Below, piece by piece: positions 26,464 through 36,686 of a stretch of 64,000 nucleotides of DNA (position 1 is its first letter; every line of letters starts with the position of its first letter). The notes under the pieces were generated by a model. That model was given only the letters and a program-made list of their open reading frames with translations. It searched no databases and was not told where the DNA came from. The DNA is taken from the NCBI GenBank assembly GCA_014799465.1, contig JAAVHZ010000014.1, forward strand, positions 82,492 to 146,491. Reading direction: 5' to 3'. The translations under genes and the position numbers were made by a program. The stretch comes from Lachnospiraceae bacterium. Its GTDB lineage: Bacteria > Bacillota > Clostridia > Lachnospirales > Lachnospiraceae.

Positions 26464-27867
26464 TTAATAAGCATTTTTGTTAATGAATCCTTTAAATATT
26501 GTTAAAAACATTATCTTAAAATCCAGCCACATGGTCCAGTTCTCTATATAGTATAAATCAAATTCGATTCTTTTATTTATAGATGTGTCTCCTCTGTATC
26601 CATTTATCTGTGCCCATCCTGTAAGACCGGGTCTTACCTGATGCTTTATCATATATCTTGGTATTTCTTCCTTAAATTTTTCAACAAAAAATGGTCTTTC
26701 AGGTCTGGGACCCACCAGACTCATATTGCCTGCAAAAATATTGAACAACTGCGGAAGTTCGTCAAGGCTGGTACATCTTAACAGTTTTCCTATAGAAGTA
26801 ACCCTGGGGTCATTCCTCTTAGTCCATTCTTTCTTCTCTGATTCTTCCGGCTGTACCTCCATTGTTCTGAACTTATACATCATAAATGTTTTATTATGAA
26901 GTCCTACTCTTTCCTGTTTAAATATCAGTGGTCCTTTAGAACTACATCTTACTGCAATGGATATTAAAATCATTAAAGGGGACAGTACTATAATACCTGC
27001 CGCCGAACCTGCTATATCCACTATTCTTTTTATTGCTGCATTTATAGTATTATTAAGCGGTACATACCTTATATTAATAACCGGCAGGCCTTGAAGATCC
27101 TCTGTATATGGTTTTGTAGGAATTACCCTGTTATAATCAGGTATAAACTGTGTATGAACTCCGGATTTTTCACAAAGATTTACTATGGATTCAAACTTTG
27201 CATATTCTGACAATCCTAAGGTTATGGCTATTTCATCCAAACTGTTCTGCGGCAGTATGCTTAAAAGACTATCTATCCTGCCCAGTACCCTTACGCCCTT
27301 ATACTCCGTATTCTTTTCCACATTGTCATCCAGTATTCCTGCTATCTGATATCCCCATTGGGGATTTGATTTCACTCTGTCTATATAGCCTTCTGCTGCC
27401 CTGCTGTATCCCACCAGCAGAACCCTCTTTATATTAAACCCCTTTTTCCTGATAAATACAAGTCCTTTTCGTATTAAAATCCTTAGAAGCATTTCATTAA
27501 ATATATTTAATCCAAAAAATATAAACATCATTGTTCTGGAAAAATGCTGCTGCCTTGCAACATACAGCATTGTAAGATATACCAGAAGCCCGATAACATT
27601 TGCTTTAAGAATATTATTCATAATATACCTAATTCTATGCGTCCGCTTAGATGTATACAAACTAAATGCAGTATATATTATCAGATAAAGAGGTACTATA
27701 ATAATCAATGCACCAAAGTAAGTTCTTCGTGAAAGTGCATTCCCTTCGTTAGAAAACAAATCTGTCCTAAATTTCAAATACCATGATGCTGCATATGAGA
27801 TTATTATAATCAATCCATCCAAAAACACCTGCAGCCTGTTAAAATACCTATAATTATCTTTAATCAA
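26464..27867 (-). CDS. Undecaprenyl-phosphate sugar phosphotransferase (WbaP/EpsE-like)
   Basis: 467-residue polyprenyl glycosylphosphotransferase, the enzyme that loads the first sugar-1-phosphate on the lipid carrier. It has about four N-terminal membrane helices (residues 10-130), a CoA-binding-like Rossmann part (VLLVGYSRAAEGYIDRV...GILDDN), a further helix (about 285-305) and the catalytic bacterial sugar transferase domain (KRIVDIAGSAAGIIVLSPLM, YKFRTM, RCTSLDELPQLFNI, VGPRPERP, RPGLTGWAQINGY). The start is probably TTG 27867, just after the stop of the upstream GT2 gene, so they are tightly linked. It starts synthesis of the surface glycan encoded here. Confidence 0.9.
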   Translation of the reverse strand: MIKDNYRYFNRLQVFLDGLIIIISYAASWYLKFRTDLFSNEGNALSRRTYFGALIIIVPLYLIIYTAFSLYTSKRTHRIRYIMNNILKANVIGLLVYLTMLYVARQQHFSRTMMFIFFGLNIFNEMLLRILIRKGLVFIRKKGFNIKRVLLVGYSRAAEGYIDRVKSNPQWGYQIAGILDDNVEKNTEYKGVRVLGRIDSLLSILPQNSLDEIAITLGLSEYAKFESIVNLCEKSGVHTQFIPDYNRVIPTKPYTEDLQGLPVINIRYVPLNNTINAAIKRIVDIAGSAAGIIVLSPLMILISIAVRCSSKGPLIFKQERVGLHNKTFMMYKFRTMEVQPEESEKKEWTKRNDPRVTSIGKLLRCTSLDELPQLFNIFAGNMSLVGPRPERPFFVEKFKEEIPRYMIKHQVRPGLTGWAQINGYRGDTSINKRIEFDLYYIENWTMWLDFKIMFLTIFKGFINKNAY

Positions 27868-27870
27868 ATT

Positions 27871-28839
27871 TTAATCACCCGGCTTTTTTAATAAATTTAT
27901 ACATAACTCAGCCTCTATTGCAAAATAATTTTTCAGATGTCGCCAATGAAATTCTACCTTTTTGCAATGCTTAATCCCCTTGTACCCTTCAATTACACCA
28001 TTTATATAAGTCCTTCCAAGACCCTTTGTACACATAAATGCAAACTTTAACATCTTACCTGCCAGTATAAACGGATAATTTATTATAAGCTGTATAACCG
28101 GCATATTTTTATAATTAAGATATACATTATTCCTTGCTGCAAGCCGTACCTTGAATTCATTATGCCTGCTGCCACTGGAACCACTTCCCACATGGTACAC
28201 TTTTGCCTCCGGCAGGAATACATTTCTATATCCATATATCTTTGCCCTGTAACCAATATCCACATCTTCCAGATATGCAAAATGATTCTCGTCAAAATAA
28301 CCTATTTCATTAAATATTTTTTTCCTATATATTGCTGCTCCCGCACATGAAGAAAATATATCTTCTTTTTTATTGTACAAGTCAGGATTTTTTCCATATC
28401 CTTTCGTATATGTGCAGCCTATAATAGTATAATAGTCTCCTGCACTGTCTATTCTGTTACGGTGTGAATACTGTATCATCTTTGCACCGCAGGAAAATAT
28501 TTTTTTTGACTTTCTTATGCCTTTAATCATTTCTTCCACAAAACATTTGTCGGATTCAGTATCATTGTTCAATAATATGACATATGGTGCAGAAGAAGAT
28601 TTTATTCCTTCATTAACTGCCCTGCTGAATCCATAATTCTTATCAAGCCTTATCAGCTTTAGTCTGCTGCCGAAAATATTCGTATATCGCTCCTCTATAA
28701 GTTCTGCACTTCCGTCTTTAGAACAGTTATCCACAACAATTATTTCAAATGATGTCTCAGTCTGATTTTTTAATGAATCCAGGCATGGTATTATAAAATT
28801 TTTCCCATTAAAGTTTGGTATTATTACAGATGCTTTCAA
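27871..28839 (-). CDS. Glycosyltransferase family 2 (rhamnosyltransferase-like)
   Basis: 322-residue GT2 enzyme of the WbbL/rhamnosyl type. It opens ASVIIPNFNGKNFIIPCLDSLKNQT and has a complete nucleotide-sugar metal motif LLNNDTES, followed by YLEDVDIGYRAK and the conserved AARNNVYLNYKNMP near the C-terminus. No membrane segment is obvious apart from a hydrophobic patch near 245-262. The start is TTG 28839, overlapping the TGA of the upstream GT gene (TTGA) with AGAGG 9 nt before it. With rmlABC in the same run, dTDP-rhamnose is a plausible donor, but that is inference. Confidence 0.88.
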   Translation of the reverse strand: MKASVIIPNFNGKNFIIPCLDSLKNQTETSFEIIVVDNCSKDGSAELIEERYTNIFGSRLKLIRLDKNYGFSRAVNEGIKSSSAPYVILLNNDTESDKCFVEEMIKGIRKSKKIFSCGAKMIQYSHRNRIDSAGDYYTIIGCTYTKGYGKNPDLYNKKEDIFSSCAGAAIYRKKIFNEIGYFDENHFAYLEDVDIGYRAKIYGYRNVFLPEAKVYHVGSGSSGSRHNEFKVRLAARNNVYLNYKNMPVIQLIINYPFILAGKMLKFAFMCTKGLGRTYINGVIEGYKGIKHCKKVEFHWRHLKNYFAIEAELCINLLKKPGD

Positions 28840-30482
28840 TATTTATGACCTCTTTTCCTTAATGAATAATCTGTTCTGTTAAGTGTAAGATTTCTATTAT
28901 AATATGGGTCGCCTTTTTTCAATTCATTCTGCCACCTTTTTCTAAATATATTTATCTCATTTGCAGAATATCTGTTTTCTTTCATGGTCATACTGCTTAC
29001 ACAAACTGCATCCGGAACATATACTGCAACTTTATCTGTTGCGGTTCTTATCTTCATGCAGTAATCTGCCACGCTCATGTTAAAACTTAAATCTTTATCG
29101 AACCCACCTGTTTTTAAAAAATATTCAGTATCTATCATCATACAGTTTCCGCATACAGCCATAGTCTCCTGAGGAACACATATACGCAGATAATATCCTC
29201 TGTCTCTTTTGTCAGTACCTTCAAAGGCATATCCAAAATAACCTTTTGCACCCAGTATAAATCCACCAAATATAAGTTTTCCTTTTCTATCGTATATACG
29301 TCCTCCTGCTGCTGCCGTATTATCCCGCTTTACATATGATAAAAGTGTACCGACTGCATTTTCATCTGTAAATTCATAGTTTATGTCAAGCAGCAGCACA
29401 TATCTGTTTTTCTGATTAATAACAGCCTCATTAATCTTTGCAACATCATATTCACCGATATATATTTCTTCTCCATAATGTTTGTTCTTACTTCCGGAAT
29501 AATCTTTTTTTCCAATATATATAACAGTAATATTTTCAGTTTTATCCTGTATATATTCTGTTTTATAATATCCGAATGCATCGGGGTACATACTTACATC
29601 CGCATTTATTCCACATCTTTCATAGTGTGCTTTAAGTGCCTTTACTCCGTTTTCGTAAGCATACATTTTGCTTTCAGGTCTGCCTGCCGTTGAATCATTA
29701 TGACATCTCCAGTGATACAGAACTTTTGGTATATGATGAATGACCTTTGACTTTTCAACACATTTCCATATAAAATCATAATCCTGTGCTCCGTCAAAAT
29801 TACTGTCAAAACCGCCGGTTTCCAATGCTATACTTCTTTTTGTAACAAAAAAATGGCATATATAATTATTTGCCTGAAAGTAATCCTGATTATAGTCAGG
29901 CTTAAAATGCGGCATATAATAACCTTTGCCATCTGTATCCGCTTTATCCTCATCTGTATAGACTGAATCTATAAATTTATTTTTATTCACAGCACGTACA
30001 ACCTCATAAAGTGCTGAAGGCGAAAGAATATCATCATGGTCTGCAAGGGCAATATATTCTCCCTCTGCCATCATCATTGCCTGATTTGTATTACCTGATA
30101 TACCTTCATTTTTGTCAAGAATCTTATACTTTATTCTTGAATCTTCGGACATATATTCTTCTACCCTGTCTGTAATATTTGACCTCTTTGCCGTACCGTC
30201 CGCAAGACAAAGCTCCCAATTACCATATGTCTGTGCACATACCGAATCTATCAGTTCGTTCAAAAATTCAAGAGGTGTATTATAGAGTGGTACTATAATG
30301 CTTATTAAAGGCATATATGGAAATACATGTTCCTTTTGTTTTGCCAGCTTTTCTTCATTACAAACAGGCCACATTTTATATGCAGCCTGTTCTTTTATAT
30401 GCCTTTTTGCTTTTATTATTGTACTCTTTATTCCCTTTTTCTTTAAATAGGAATATCCTCTGCTTATTTCCTGTTTAATCAT
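28836..30482 (-). CDS. Tandem GT2 protein with degenerate second half
   Basis: 548-residue protein. The first GT2 domain (about 55-290) is complete: ISIIVPLYNTPLEFLNELIDS, DHDD as the metal motif, and GAQDYDFIWKCVEK. The second half (about 310-545) aligns by eye with a second GT2 domain, as in the neighbouring giant protein, but has lost the usual opening strand, and its metal motif reads LLLDINYEF instead of NNDT. It still keeps ICVPQETMAVCGNCMMID and the GDPYYNRNLTLNR ending. The first domain is therefore probably the only active one, and the second may bind the acceptor. It sits between the giant MT/GT protein and the WbbL-like GT. Confidence 0.85.
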   Translation of the reverse strand: MIKQEISRGYSYLKKKGIKSTIIKAKRHIKEQAAYKMWPVCNEEKLAKQKEHVFPYMPLISIIVPLYNTPLEFLNELIDSVCAQTYGNWELCLADGTAKRSNITDRVEEYMSEDSRIKYKILDKNEGISGNTNQAMMMAEGEYIALADHDDILSPSALYEVVRAVNKNKFIDSVYTDEDKADTDGKGYYMPHFKPDYNQDYFQANNYICHFFVTKRSIALETGGFDSNFDGAQDYDFIWKCVEKSKVIHHIPKVLYHWRCHNDSTAGRPESKMYAYENGVKALKAHYERCGINADVSMYPDAFGYYKTEYIQDKTENITVIYIGKKDYSGSKNKHYGEEIYIGEYDVAKINEAVINQKNRYVLLLDINYEFTDENAVGTLLSYVKRDNTAAAGGRIYDRKGKLIFGGFILGAKGYFGYAFEGTDKRDRGYYLRICVPQETMAVCGNCMMIDTEYFLKTGGFDKDLSFNMSVADYCMKIRTATDKVAVYVPDAVCVSSMTMKENRYSANEINIFRKRWQNELKKGDPYYNRNLTLNRTDYSLRKRGHKY

Positions 30483-30510
30483 AGTTAAACCACGCCTCCA
30501 ATTACCGGAT

Positions 30511-33500
30511 TTATTCCGGTATATAAAAATCCGAGCGATCCAGTGAAAAATTAGGATTATAGTAAGGGTCTCCGTCTTCTATGACATTTTTCCACTTTTC
30601 CCTGAATAATTGTACTTCCCTTCTAAAACGTTTCCTCTTTGAACGTGTATCTTCAAATCCCCTTGACTTAGATTCATAATGATACATTTCACAGTAAGGT
30701 GTAAATATATTAAGGTATCCTTTTTCTCTTGCCTTAAGACAAAAATCCACATCATTAAACGCAACTGTAAATTCTTCATCTAATCCGCCAAGCTCATCAT
30801 AGATACTCTTACGCACCAGCATACATGCTCCTGTAACAGCCGACACAGCCTGGGCATAGTACAGTCTTCCCATATATCCTACGTTTTCCCTGTCTACTCC
30901 ATAATGGGTATGACCTGCTGCCCTGTCTGAACCAAGCCCTATAACTATACCTGCATGTTGGATTGTATCATCTTCGTAATATAATTTTGCACCTACTACT
31001 GCTACATCCTTACGCTGTCCATACATCAAAAGTTCTTCCATCCATTCAGGACTGATTACTTCTGTATCGTTATTAAGGAGCAGCAGATATTCACCGTCAG
31101 CAGATTGTGCCCCGTAATTATTAATCTTTGAATAATTAAACTCATCTTCATAAGTTACAACTTTTATCTTATCATTTTTTTCCAGTTCTTTATAATAGTC
31201 AAAAGTCTCATCTTTAATACTGTTATTTTCAATTATTATAATCTCATAATTTGAATAAGTTGATTTATTTAAAATGGACTCTATACATTTTTTCAGGTCA
31301 TCCTTATGGTCTTTATTCGGTATAAGTATTGATATCTTAGGATGCACCGTCAGTTCATACTTTAACCTGAATATAGTCGGAAACGCCTTGCTGCTTTCAA
31401 CTTCTGCCTTTAATCCCTGACTCTCCAAATGTGATTCAACTGCCCTTTTTGCCGCATCTATTGCATAAGTCTTTGCATTAATGTCTGATGCCACTGAATT
31501 TGGATGTGAACGCCAATAGTACAGAATCTTCCTTATATGAAATACTTTTTCTGCTTTGTCAGTAAGCCTTAATATTAAATCATGGTCCTGACTTCCGTCA
31601 TATTCTGTCCTGAACCTTCCCGCCTTATCAAGAAGCTCCTTTTTAAACACCGAAAAATGGCATATATAATTATTTGCCCTTAAATTATCTATTGCGAAGT
31701 CCGGCTTGCAGTGCCTTGTGATTATATTAAATATATTAGTTCCTTCAAAAGTAGCTTCATCCGTATACACATAGTCTGCATTGTGTTCACATATAGCCTT
31801 CATATCTTCAAACAAAACTGACGGATGAAGATAATCGTCATGGTCAAATAATGCTATATAATCTCCCTCTGCCATATCTATACATGCATTCGTATTGCCG
31901 GATATTCCAAGGTTCTCTTTCAGCTTTTTATATTTTATTCTGCTGTCTGAATCACAATATTCCCTGCATATCTTTCCTACTTCATCATGCTCATCATCAC
32001 TGCCGTCACCAAGACACAATTCCCAGTTCTCATATGACTGATGCTGCACCGATTCTATCATTTCTCTTAAGAATCTTTCAGGTGTATTATAGAGAGGTAC
32101 AAGTATACTGAACTTAATCTCTTTATCAAATACTGTATCTCTTTGTTTCTGCCAATCTGACTTTGGACATAGTATATATGTTATCTCCTCTGTAGATTTC
32201 ACTTCAGGTCTTATCGGTTTCGGCATTGGCACACCCTTAATTGTATACTTAAGTTTTCTGCATATTTTGTATGTCACTTTATTTGATTTTAAAGCCTTCT
32301 TTGTTCCTTTTTTAATAATACGTATAGGCTTTGTCATTTTCCACGATTTTGATGTTGCCATCAGTTCATTCTCCCTGCTTAAATTCTCTATCCGTTCATT
32401 AGCTGCATTCAGTTGTCTTCTAAGTTCTTCATTTGCTGCCGAAAAGTTTATAATTGCTTTTTCATTATCTTCTAACCTTGCTATCTTCTCCGCTGCAGAC
32501 TCATAACATTCAGGAACATTTGCTTCTAATGAATATTCCATATATATCTCTTTTATAACAGTTCCTTTTACCTCGAACTCAATCCAAGGGTCATCTGCAT
32601 AGATATATACATTCTCGTCCACATGTATACCATTAGTTTTATAAGGTATACTAAGTCTTTTATTGGCAATAAGCTTTTCTATCTTTATGATACATCCATA
32701 TTCAAAAGGGTCAATCCTGTATCTTTCTACGCCTTCCTCTATCTTAAATGAAAATACATATTTATCATATGCTTTTGAAATCTTTGTATAGACGGATGCA
32801 TTGTCCTCTGAATAACCGTCGCCGTAATCTCTGTAGAGTCTTATATTTTTAGACATCTGACATATTATGGACTGTATATCTGATGCTTCCTTTCCAATGC
32901 CCTCATACAGCTCCCTCATAGGATGTCTGTTTCCTTTTACATAGCTTTGGAAGTTCTTCTCCATTTCTTCAAATGTCTTCCTATCCCTATCGGATATCTT
33001 TATAAATTCCACATTCCTAAGCACATTTCTGCTGTTATTTGTTTCCAGATAGTAATGTATCATTCTAAATATTATAAACTCTACCGGAACAGGAAATTCA
33101 AATGTCCACTCATAATCTATAAGTTTCCACATTCCATTATCGTCTATAACATTGTTAAGCACCATATCTATATCATTAACCATACCTGTATGCATCACAT
33201 CTTCAAACTCTGCATTACCGAATACTTTTACAAATTCGGGTGTAACAGCAAATTCTTTTGATGAATTTTTCTGAAGTATAATTGTTATAAGCTCTTTTAT
33301 AAGCTTTTCTGCCTTTTCCGGTCTGCCCTGACTAATATACATATCAGCAATCTCTTCTAATGTCTTTCCTGTCAGGAATTCCGATTCTGCTCTTAATGTA
33401 TCTTCGGACTCAGTGATTTCCTTCACGCTTTCGCATATTAAAAGCTTTGAGCCTTCATATTGTGATTTAAGCATTTCAGACCATTTTAATATATTTTCAA

Positions 33501-34572
33501 TGTGCTTTCTGCTCTTATCAGAAGCACCGTATTTTCTTACTTTAATGTTACCTTCTTTATCTGATACCATATCAGTGCAGATTGAAAATTCCTCTGCCCT
33601 GTCATTGGAATACTTTTCATATATTACTTTTTCATCGGCTTTTCCGATTTCTGTAAGAAATATTTCTATAAGAAATGAATTAGAATATACAGGAAACATA
33701 CCTTCCTTTATAATAGTATTAAATACCTTTGATTCATCAAATAAAAGCATTCTGTCCCTGTCAAAGTTCTGTACATTATTATTAAGCTCACCCACCTTAG
33801 GCAGATATTTATCAGAAAACACCTTTAATGGGAACTTATAGTCAGGATAAGGATAATAAAATGCATATTCATTTAAACCTGTTTCCTTAAACATCTCCTC
33901 TAATTCTCTTCTTGTAAATGTCTTTACTCCTTCTGTATTGCTATAGCCTTCAATACCTTCAAAATAATCTCCAAAGTGGTCTTCCCTGCATCCTGCAAAA
34001 TATTTAAGTCCCAGCTTATTTTCTATTGCAATAACAATTTTTCCGTCAGGACTTAAATGTTTCTTGATAATGTTTAAAAATTCCACATAAGGATTCTGTG
34101 CATCTATATATGCATCTGCATATTCAAATACGCCTATAAGCGTAATGCAGTCAAACTGTCCCAGCTCTTTTTCTATATCCTGAAAGTTTCCCACCATTAT
34201 TTCTATATTATCTTTGTTCTTATTTCTATAGGCATTAATGGTACTTCTCTTTTTGGACAGTTCAACGCATGTAACACTTCCTGCACTGTCAGCAAGTGCT
34301 CCGGTAATTGCGCCGCATCCCGAACCTATCTCCAGTACACTCTTTTTCTTATCTAATTCAATGGTTCCTACTATGTTCTGTCTGATATGTGAAAGATGGT
34401 ACATAATAGTCCATTCCTGCCTATCTGATATTATCTGATTATAACTTTCCTCATCATTATTCATCACAATATCAAGAAGACGGTCTTCAATCTCTCCGTC
34501 ACTGTACAAATCCTTGCCGCCATAATATTTAAGATTTAGTTTTACACCGCCAATGTTCTCTATTTTATCCAA
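30511..34572 (-). CDS. Methyltransferase/kinase-like/coiled-coil/double GT2 protein
   Basis: Multidomain protein of about 1,350 residues. (1) SAM methyltransferase at about 60-260, motif SVLEIGSGCGAITG. (2) Kinase-like domain at about 290-520 with NDIDMVLNNVI (catalytic loop, about 469-479) and KLIDYEW (metal Asp, about 489). (3) Beta-rich part at about 600-690. (4) Coiled coil at about 695-740. (5) First GT2 at about 823-1070 with DHDD. (6) Second GT2 at about 1090-1340 with NNDT. The methyltransferase-kinase-coiled-coil order is that of WbdD, which caps and measures O9a polymannose. Start: TTG 34572 has AGAGG 8 nt upstream; GTG 34581 overlaps the ribosome site. It lies directly downstream of the exporter genes. 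Confidence 0.8.
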   Translation of the reverse strand: MDKIENIGGVKLNLKYYGGKDLYSDGEIEDRLLDIVMNNDEESYNQIISDRQEWTIMYHLSHIRQNIVGTIELDKKKSVLEIGSGCGAITGALADSAGSVTCVELSKKRSTINAYRNKNKDNIEIMVGNFQDIEKELGQFDCITLIGVFEYADAYIDAQNPYVEFLNIIKKHLSPDGKIVIAIENKLGLKYFAGCREDHFGDYFEGIEGYSNTEGVKTFTRRELEEMFKETGLNEYAFYYPYPDYKFPLKVFSDKYLPKVGELNNNVQNFDRDRMLLFDESKVFNTIIKEGMFPVYSNSFLIEIFLTEIGKADEKVIYEKYSNDRAEEFSICTDMVSDKEGNIKVRKYGASDKSRKHIENILKWSEMLKSQYEGSKLLICESVKEITESEDTLRAESEFLTGKTLEEIADMYISQGRPEKAEKLIKELITIILQKNSSKEFAVTPEFVKVFGNAEFEDVMHTGMVNDIDMVLNNVIDDNGMWKLIDYEWTFEFPVPVEFIIFRMIHYYLETNNSRNVLRNVEFIKISDRDRKTFEEMEKNFQSYVKGNRHPMRELYEGIGKEASDIQSIICQMSKNIRLYRDYGDGYSEDNASVYTKISKAYDKYVFSFKIEEGVERYRIDPFEYGCIIKIEKLIANKRLSIPYKTNGIHVDENVYIYADDPWIEFEVKGTVIKEIYMEYSLEANVPECYESAAEKIARLEDNEKAIINFSAANEELRRQLNAANERIENLSRENELMATSKSWKMTKPIRIIKKGTKKALKSNKVTYKICRKLKYTIKGVPMPKPIRPEVKSTEEITYILCPKSDWQKQRDTVFDKEIKFSILVPLYNTPERFLREMIESVQHQSYENWELCLGDGSDDEHDEVGKICREYCDSDSRIKYKKLKENLGISGNTNACIDMAEGDYIALFDHDDYLHPSVLFEDMKAICEHNADYVYTDEATFEGTNIFNIITRHCKPDFAIDNLRANNYICHFSVFKKELLDKAGRFRTEYDGSQDHDLILRLTDKAEKVFHIRKILYYWRSHPNSVASDINAKTYAIDAAKRAVESHLESQGLKAEVESSKAFPTIFRLKYELTVHPKISILIPNKDHKDDLKKCIESILNKSTYSNYEIIIIENNSIKDETFDYYKELEKNDKIKVVTYEDEFNYSKINNYGAQSADGEYLLLLNNDTEVISPEWMEELLMYGQRKDVAVVGAKLYYEDDTIQHAGIVIGLGSDRAAGHTHYGVDRENVGYMGRLYYAQAVSAVTGACMLVRKSIYDELGGLDEEFTVAFNDVDFCLKAREKGYLNIFTPYCEMYHYESKSRGFEDTRSKRKRFRREVQLFREKWKNVIEDGDPYYNPNFSLDRSDFYIPE

Positions 34573-34587
34573 CTTCCACACCTCTTT

Positions 34588-35862
34588 TTAATCCACAATT
34601 ATATCTGAATTCATATCATAATATCCCACCGTATTTTTCTGGGATACTACTGTTATATTAAATACATCATACAATCTGTGATATACCGTAAATTCGCCAT
34701 TCTTATATCCTGTACATCCTAATGACACAAGATAATCCCCGCCTTGCAGGTTCATATTTTGTGTAAATTTAACACTTTTTATATCACCCGGAGCAGCCGA
34801 ACCGGTACCCACACTTTCAAACATTGTGTTAGTACCTGTTATCTCTGTTCCCTTTAAATCCTTTATGGTTATGGCAAAAATAGGCTCTGAAATCTTTTCA
34901 TTGAACCTGACCTTAAACATTATGGTGAAATCACTGCCTTTTTCTATGGCATTAGTCATGTTTCCGTCTTTATCCATTATGCCATAATCCATAATATCTG
35001 CCATGCCGTTTCCATACTCTATAATATCCGGGTTAGAAGATGTTGTATCTTTCCACATCTTTCCCTCATCTGACTCTTCCTGCTTTTCCTGCTCTTCATT
35101 CTGTGATTCCTCGTCTGCCTCGGTATACTGATTTACAAGCAGCTTTTTATAAATATCTATCATTTCCTTAGGCTGACCTTCATTAAGTTTTACTCCCTGA
35201 TTCAAAAGCACTACTCTGTCACAATATTTTCCTATGCTTCCCAAATCATGGCTTACAAAAAGTATTGTCTTCCCAAGTTTCTTAAATTCCTCAAACTTAT
35301 GGTAGCATTTTGCCTGAAAGAATACATCACCTACTGACAAAGCTTCATCTACTATAAGTATCTCCGGGTCTATATTTATCGCCACCGCAAAGGCAAGTCT
35401 TACAAACATACCACTTGAATACGTTTTTACCGGCTGGTTTACAAAGTCACCGATATCAGCAAATTCCAATATGGAATCTAACTTTGCATCTATCTCTTCC
35501 TTAGAAAAACCTATCATGGTTCCATTAAGGTATACATTTTCAATTCCGGTATATTCTCCGTTAAATCCGGCACCAAGCTCTAAAAGTGCTGATATTCTTC
35601 CGTTTACCTTCACTTCTCCTGCTGTCGGATTGAGTACTCCTGTTATTATCTTAAGAATAGTGGACTTACCCGAACCGTTTGTTCCGATAATTCCCACTGT
35701 TTCTCCTTTTTTTACTTTAAAGTTCACATCATGCAGTGCATAATGCTCCCTGTATTTTTTCTTTCTGGTAAGCCCCAGTGCCTCTTTAAATCTGTCTGAC
35801 GGCTTATCATATAATTTATACATTTTATCTAAATGTTCCACACTAATAGCGTAATCTGACAT
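34588..35862 (-). CDS. wzt: Polysaccharide ABC exporter ATPase with C-terminal glycan domain (Wzt-like)
   Basis: 424-residue ATP-binding subunit. NBD (1-245): Walker A GTNGSGKS, signature YSSGMF, Walker B ILIVDEALSVGD, H-loop FVSHD. An acidic linker (about 245-275, rich in Glu/Gln) leads to a C-terminal beta-sandwich (about 280-424) of the Wzt_C type. In the E. coli O9a system this domain binds the capped end of the glycan and licenses export. It pairs with the Wzm-like permease upstream. The extra domain next to a WbdD-like protein suggests cap-dependent export. Confidence 0.9.
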   Translation of the reverse strand: MSDYAISVEHLDKMYKLYDKPSDRFKEALGLTRKKKYREHYALHDVNFKVKKGETVGIIGTNGSGKSTILKIITGVLNPTAGEVKVNGRISALLELGAGFNGEYTGIENVYLNGTMIGFSKEEIDAKLDSILEFADIGDFVNQPVKTYSSGMFVRLAFAVAINIDPEILIVDEALSVGDVFFQAKCYHKFEEFKKLGKTILFVSHDLGSIGKYCDRVVLLNQGVKLNEGQPKEMIDIYKKLLVNQYTEADEESQNEEQEKQEESDEGKMWKDTTSSNPDIIEYGNGMADIMDYGIMDKDGNMTNAIEKGSDFTIMFKVRFNEKISEPIFAITIKDLKGTEITGTNTMFESVGTGSAAPGDIKSVKFTQNMNLQGGDYLVSLGCTGYKNGEFTVYHRLYDVFNITVVSQKNTVGYYDMNSDIIVD

Positions 35863-35882
35863 ATCCGTACCATGCCTTTCTA

Positions 35883-36683
35883 TTATAATACATCAGCAAA
35901 ATGAACCTTAAGTCTCTTGAATATAAAGACTCCCAGTACAAATGTTAATCCGGTAAAGCACCAGAAATATAAGGTAAGCCCGGGTCTCTGCCAGAACCAT
36001 ACTTTATTAATAAGTGCATCCCTGTAGCCTCCTACTATATAATACATCGGATTAAGCATAAGTATTTTTTTAACCGTACCCGGAAGCTCAAATGCAGGAT
36101 TGTCCACATTCCACAATATTGGTGTGAACCACATGCCAACCTGAAGTACAATGCTTATAATCTGCGTCAAATCCCTGAAAAATACCACAACTGCCGATGT
36201 AGCATAAGTAAGTCCTAACGTAAATATAAAGACACAGAACATATAATATATTATCTGTACTGCACAAAGTCCCGGAATCACCCCGCATATCGCATATATG
36301 GCAATAGTAAAGCATATAAAAAACAGATGTACAAACAATGCGGAAATTATCTTTACAATAGGAAGTATGCTTATCTTGAATACTACCTTTTTCACCAGAT
36401 AATTATACTCTAACATCGCATTCGTTCCGCCGTTAAGTGCATCATTAAAGAAAAACCAAGGCACAAGACCTGTAATCAGCCATAGCACATATGGCACATT
36501 TCCCACATCTGCCTGTGCAAACACAACCTGAAATACTACACTGTACACAATAACCGTAATTACCGGCTGTACGAAAGCCCATATAATTCCCAAAAGCGAA
36601 CCTGCATACTTTGTCTTAAAATCACTTTTGGAAAGATTCATTATTAACTTTCTATTATCATATAATTCTCTTACGAAATGCAT
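35883..36683 (-). CDS. wzm: Polysaccharide ABC exporter permease (Wzm/RgpC-like)
   Basis: 266-residue ABC-2 type permease with about six membrane helices. The opening LYDNRKLIMNLSKSDFKTKYAGSLLGIIWAFVQP and the segments YVLWLITGLVPWFFF and GMWFTPILWN are typical of Wzm/TagG/RgpC exporters, which flip finished undecaprenyl-linked glycans out of the cell. It lies just after rmlC (stop 4 nt before the ATG) and 21 nt before the ATPase gene, in the usual permease-ATPase order. Confidence 0.9.
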   Translation of the reverse strand: MHFVRELYDNRKLIMNLSKSDFKTKYAGSLLGIIWAFVQPVITVIVYSVVFQVVFAQADVGNVPYVLWLITGLVPWFFFNDALNGGTNAMLEYNYLVKKVVFKISILPIVKIISALFVHLFFICFTIAIYAICGVIPGLCAVQIIYYMFCVFIFTLGLTYATSAVVVFFRDLTQIISIVLQVGMWFTPILWNVDNPAFELPGTVKKILMLNPMYYIVGGYRDALINKVWFWQRPGLTLYFWCFTGLTFVLGVFIFKRLKVHFADVL

Positions 36684-36686
36684 AGT

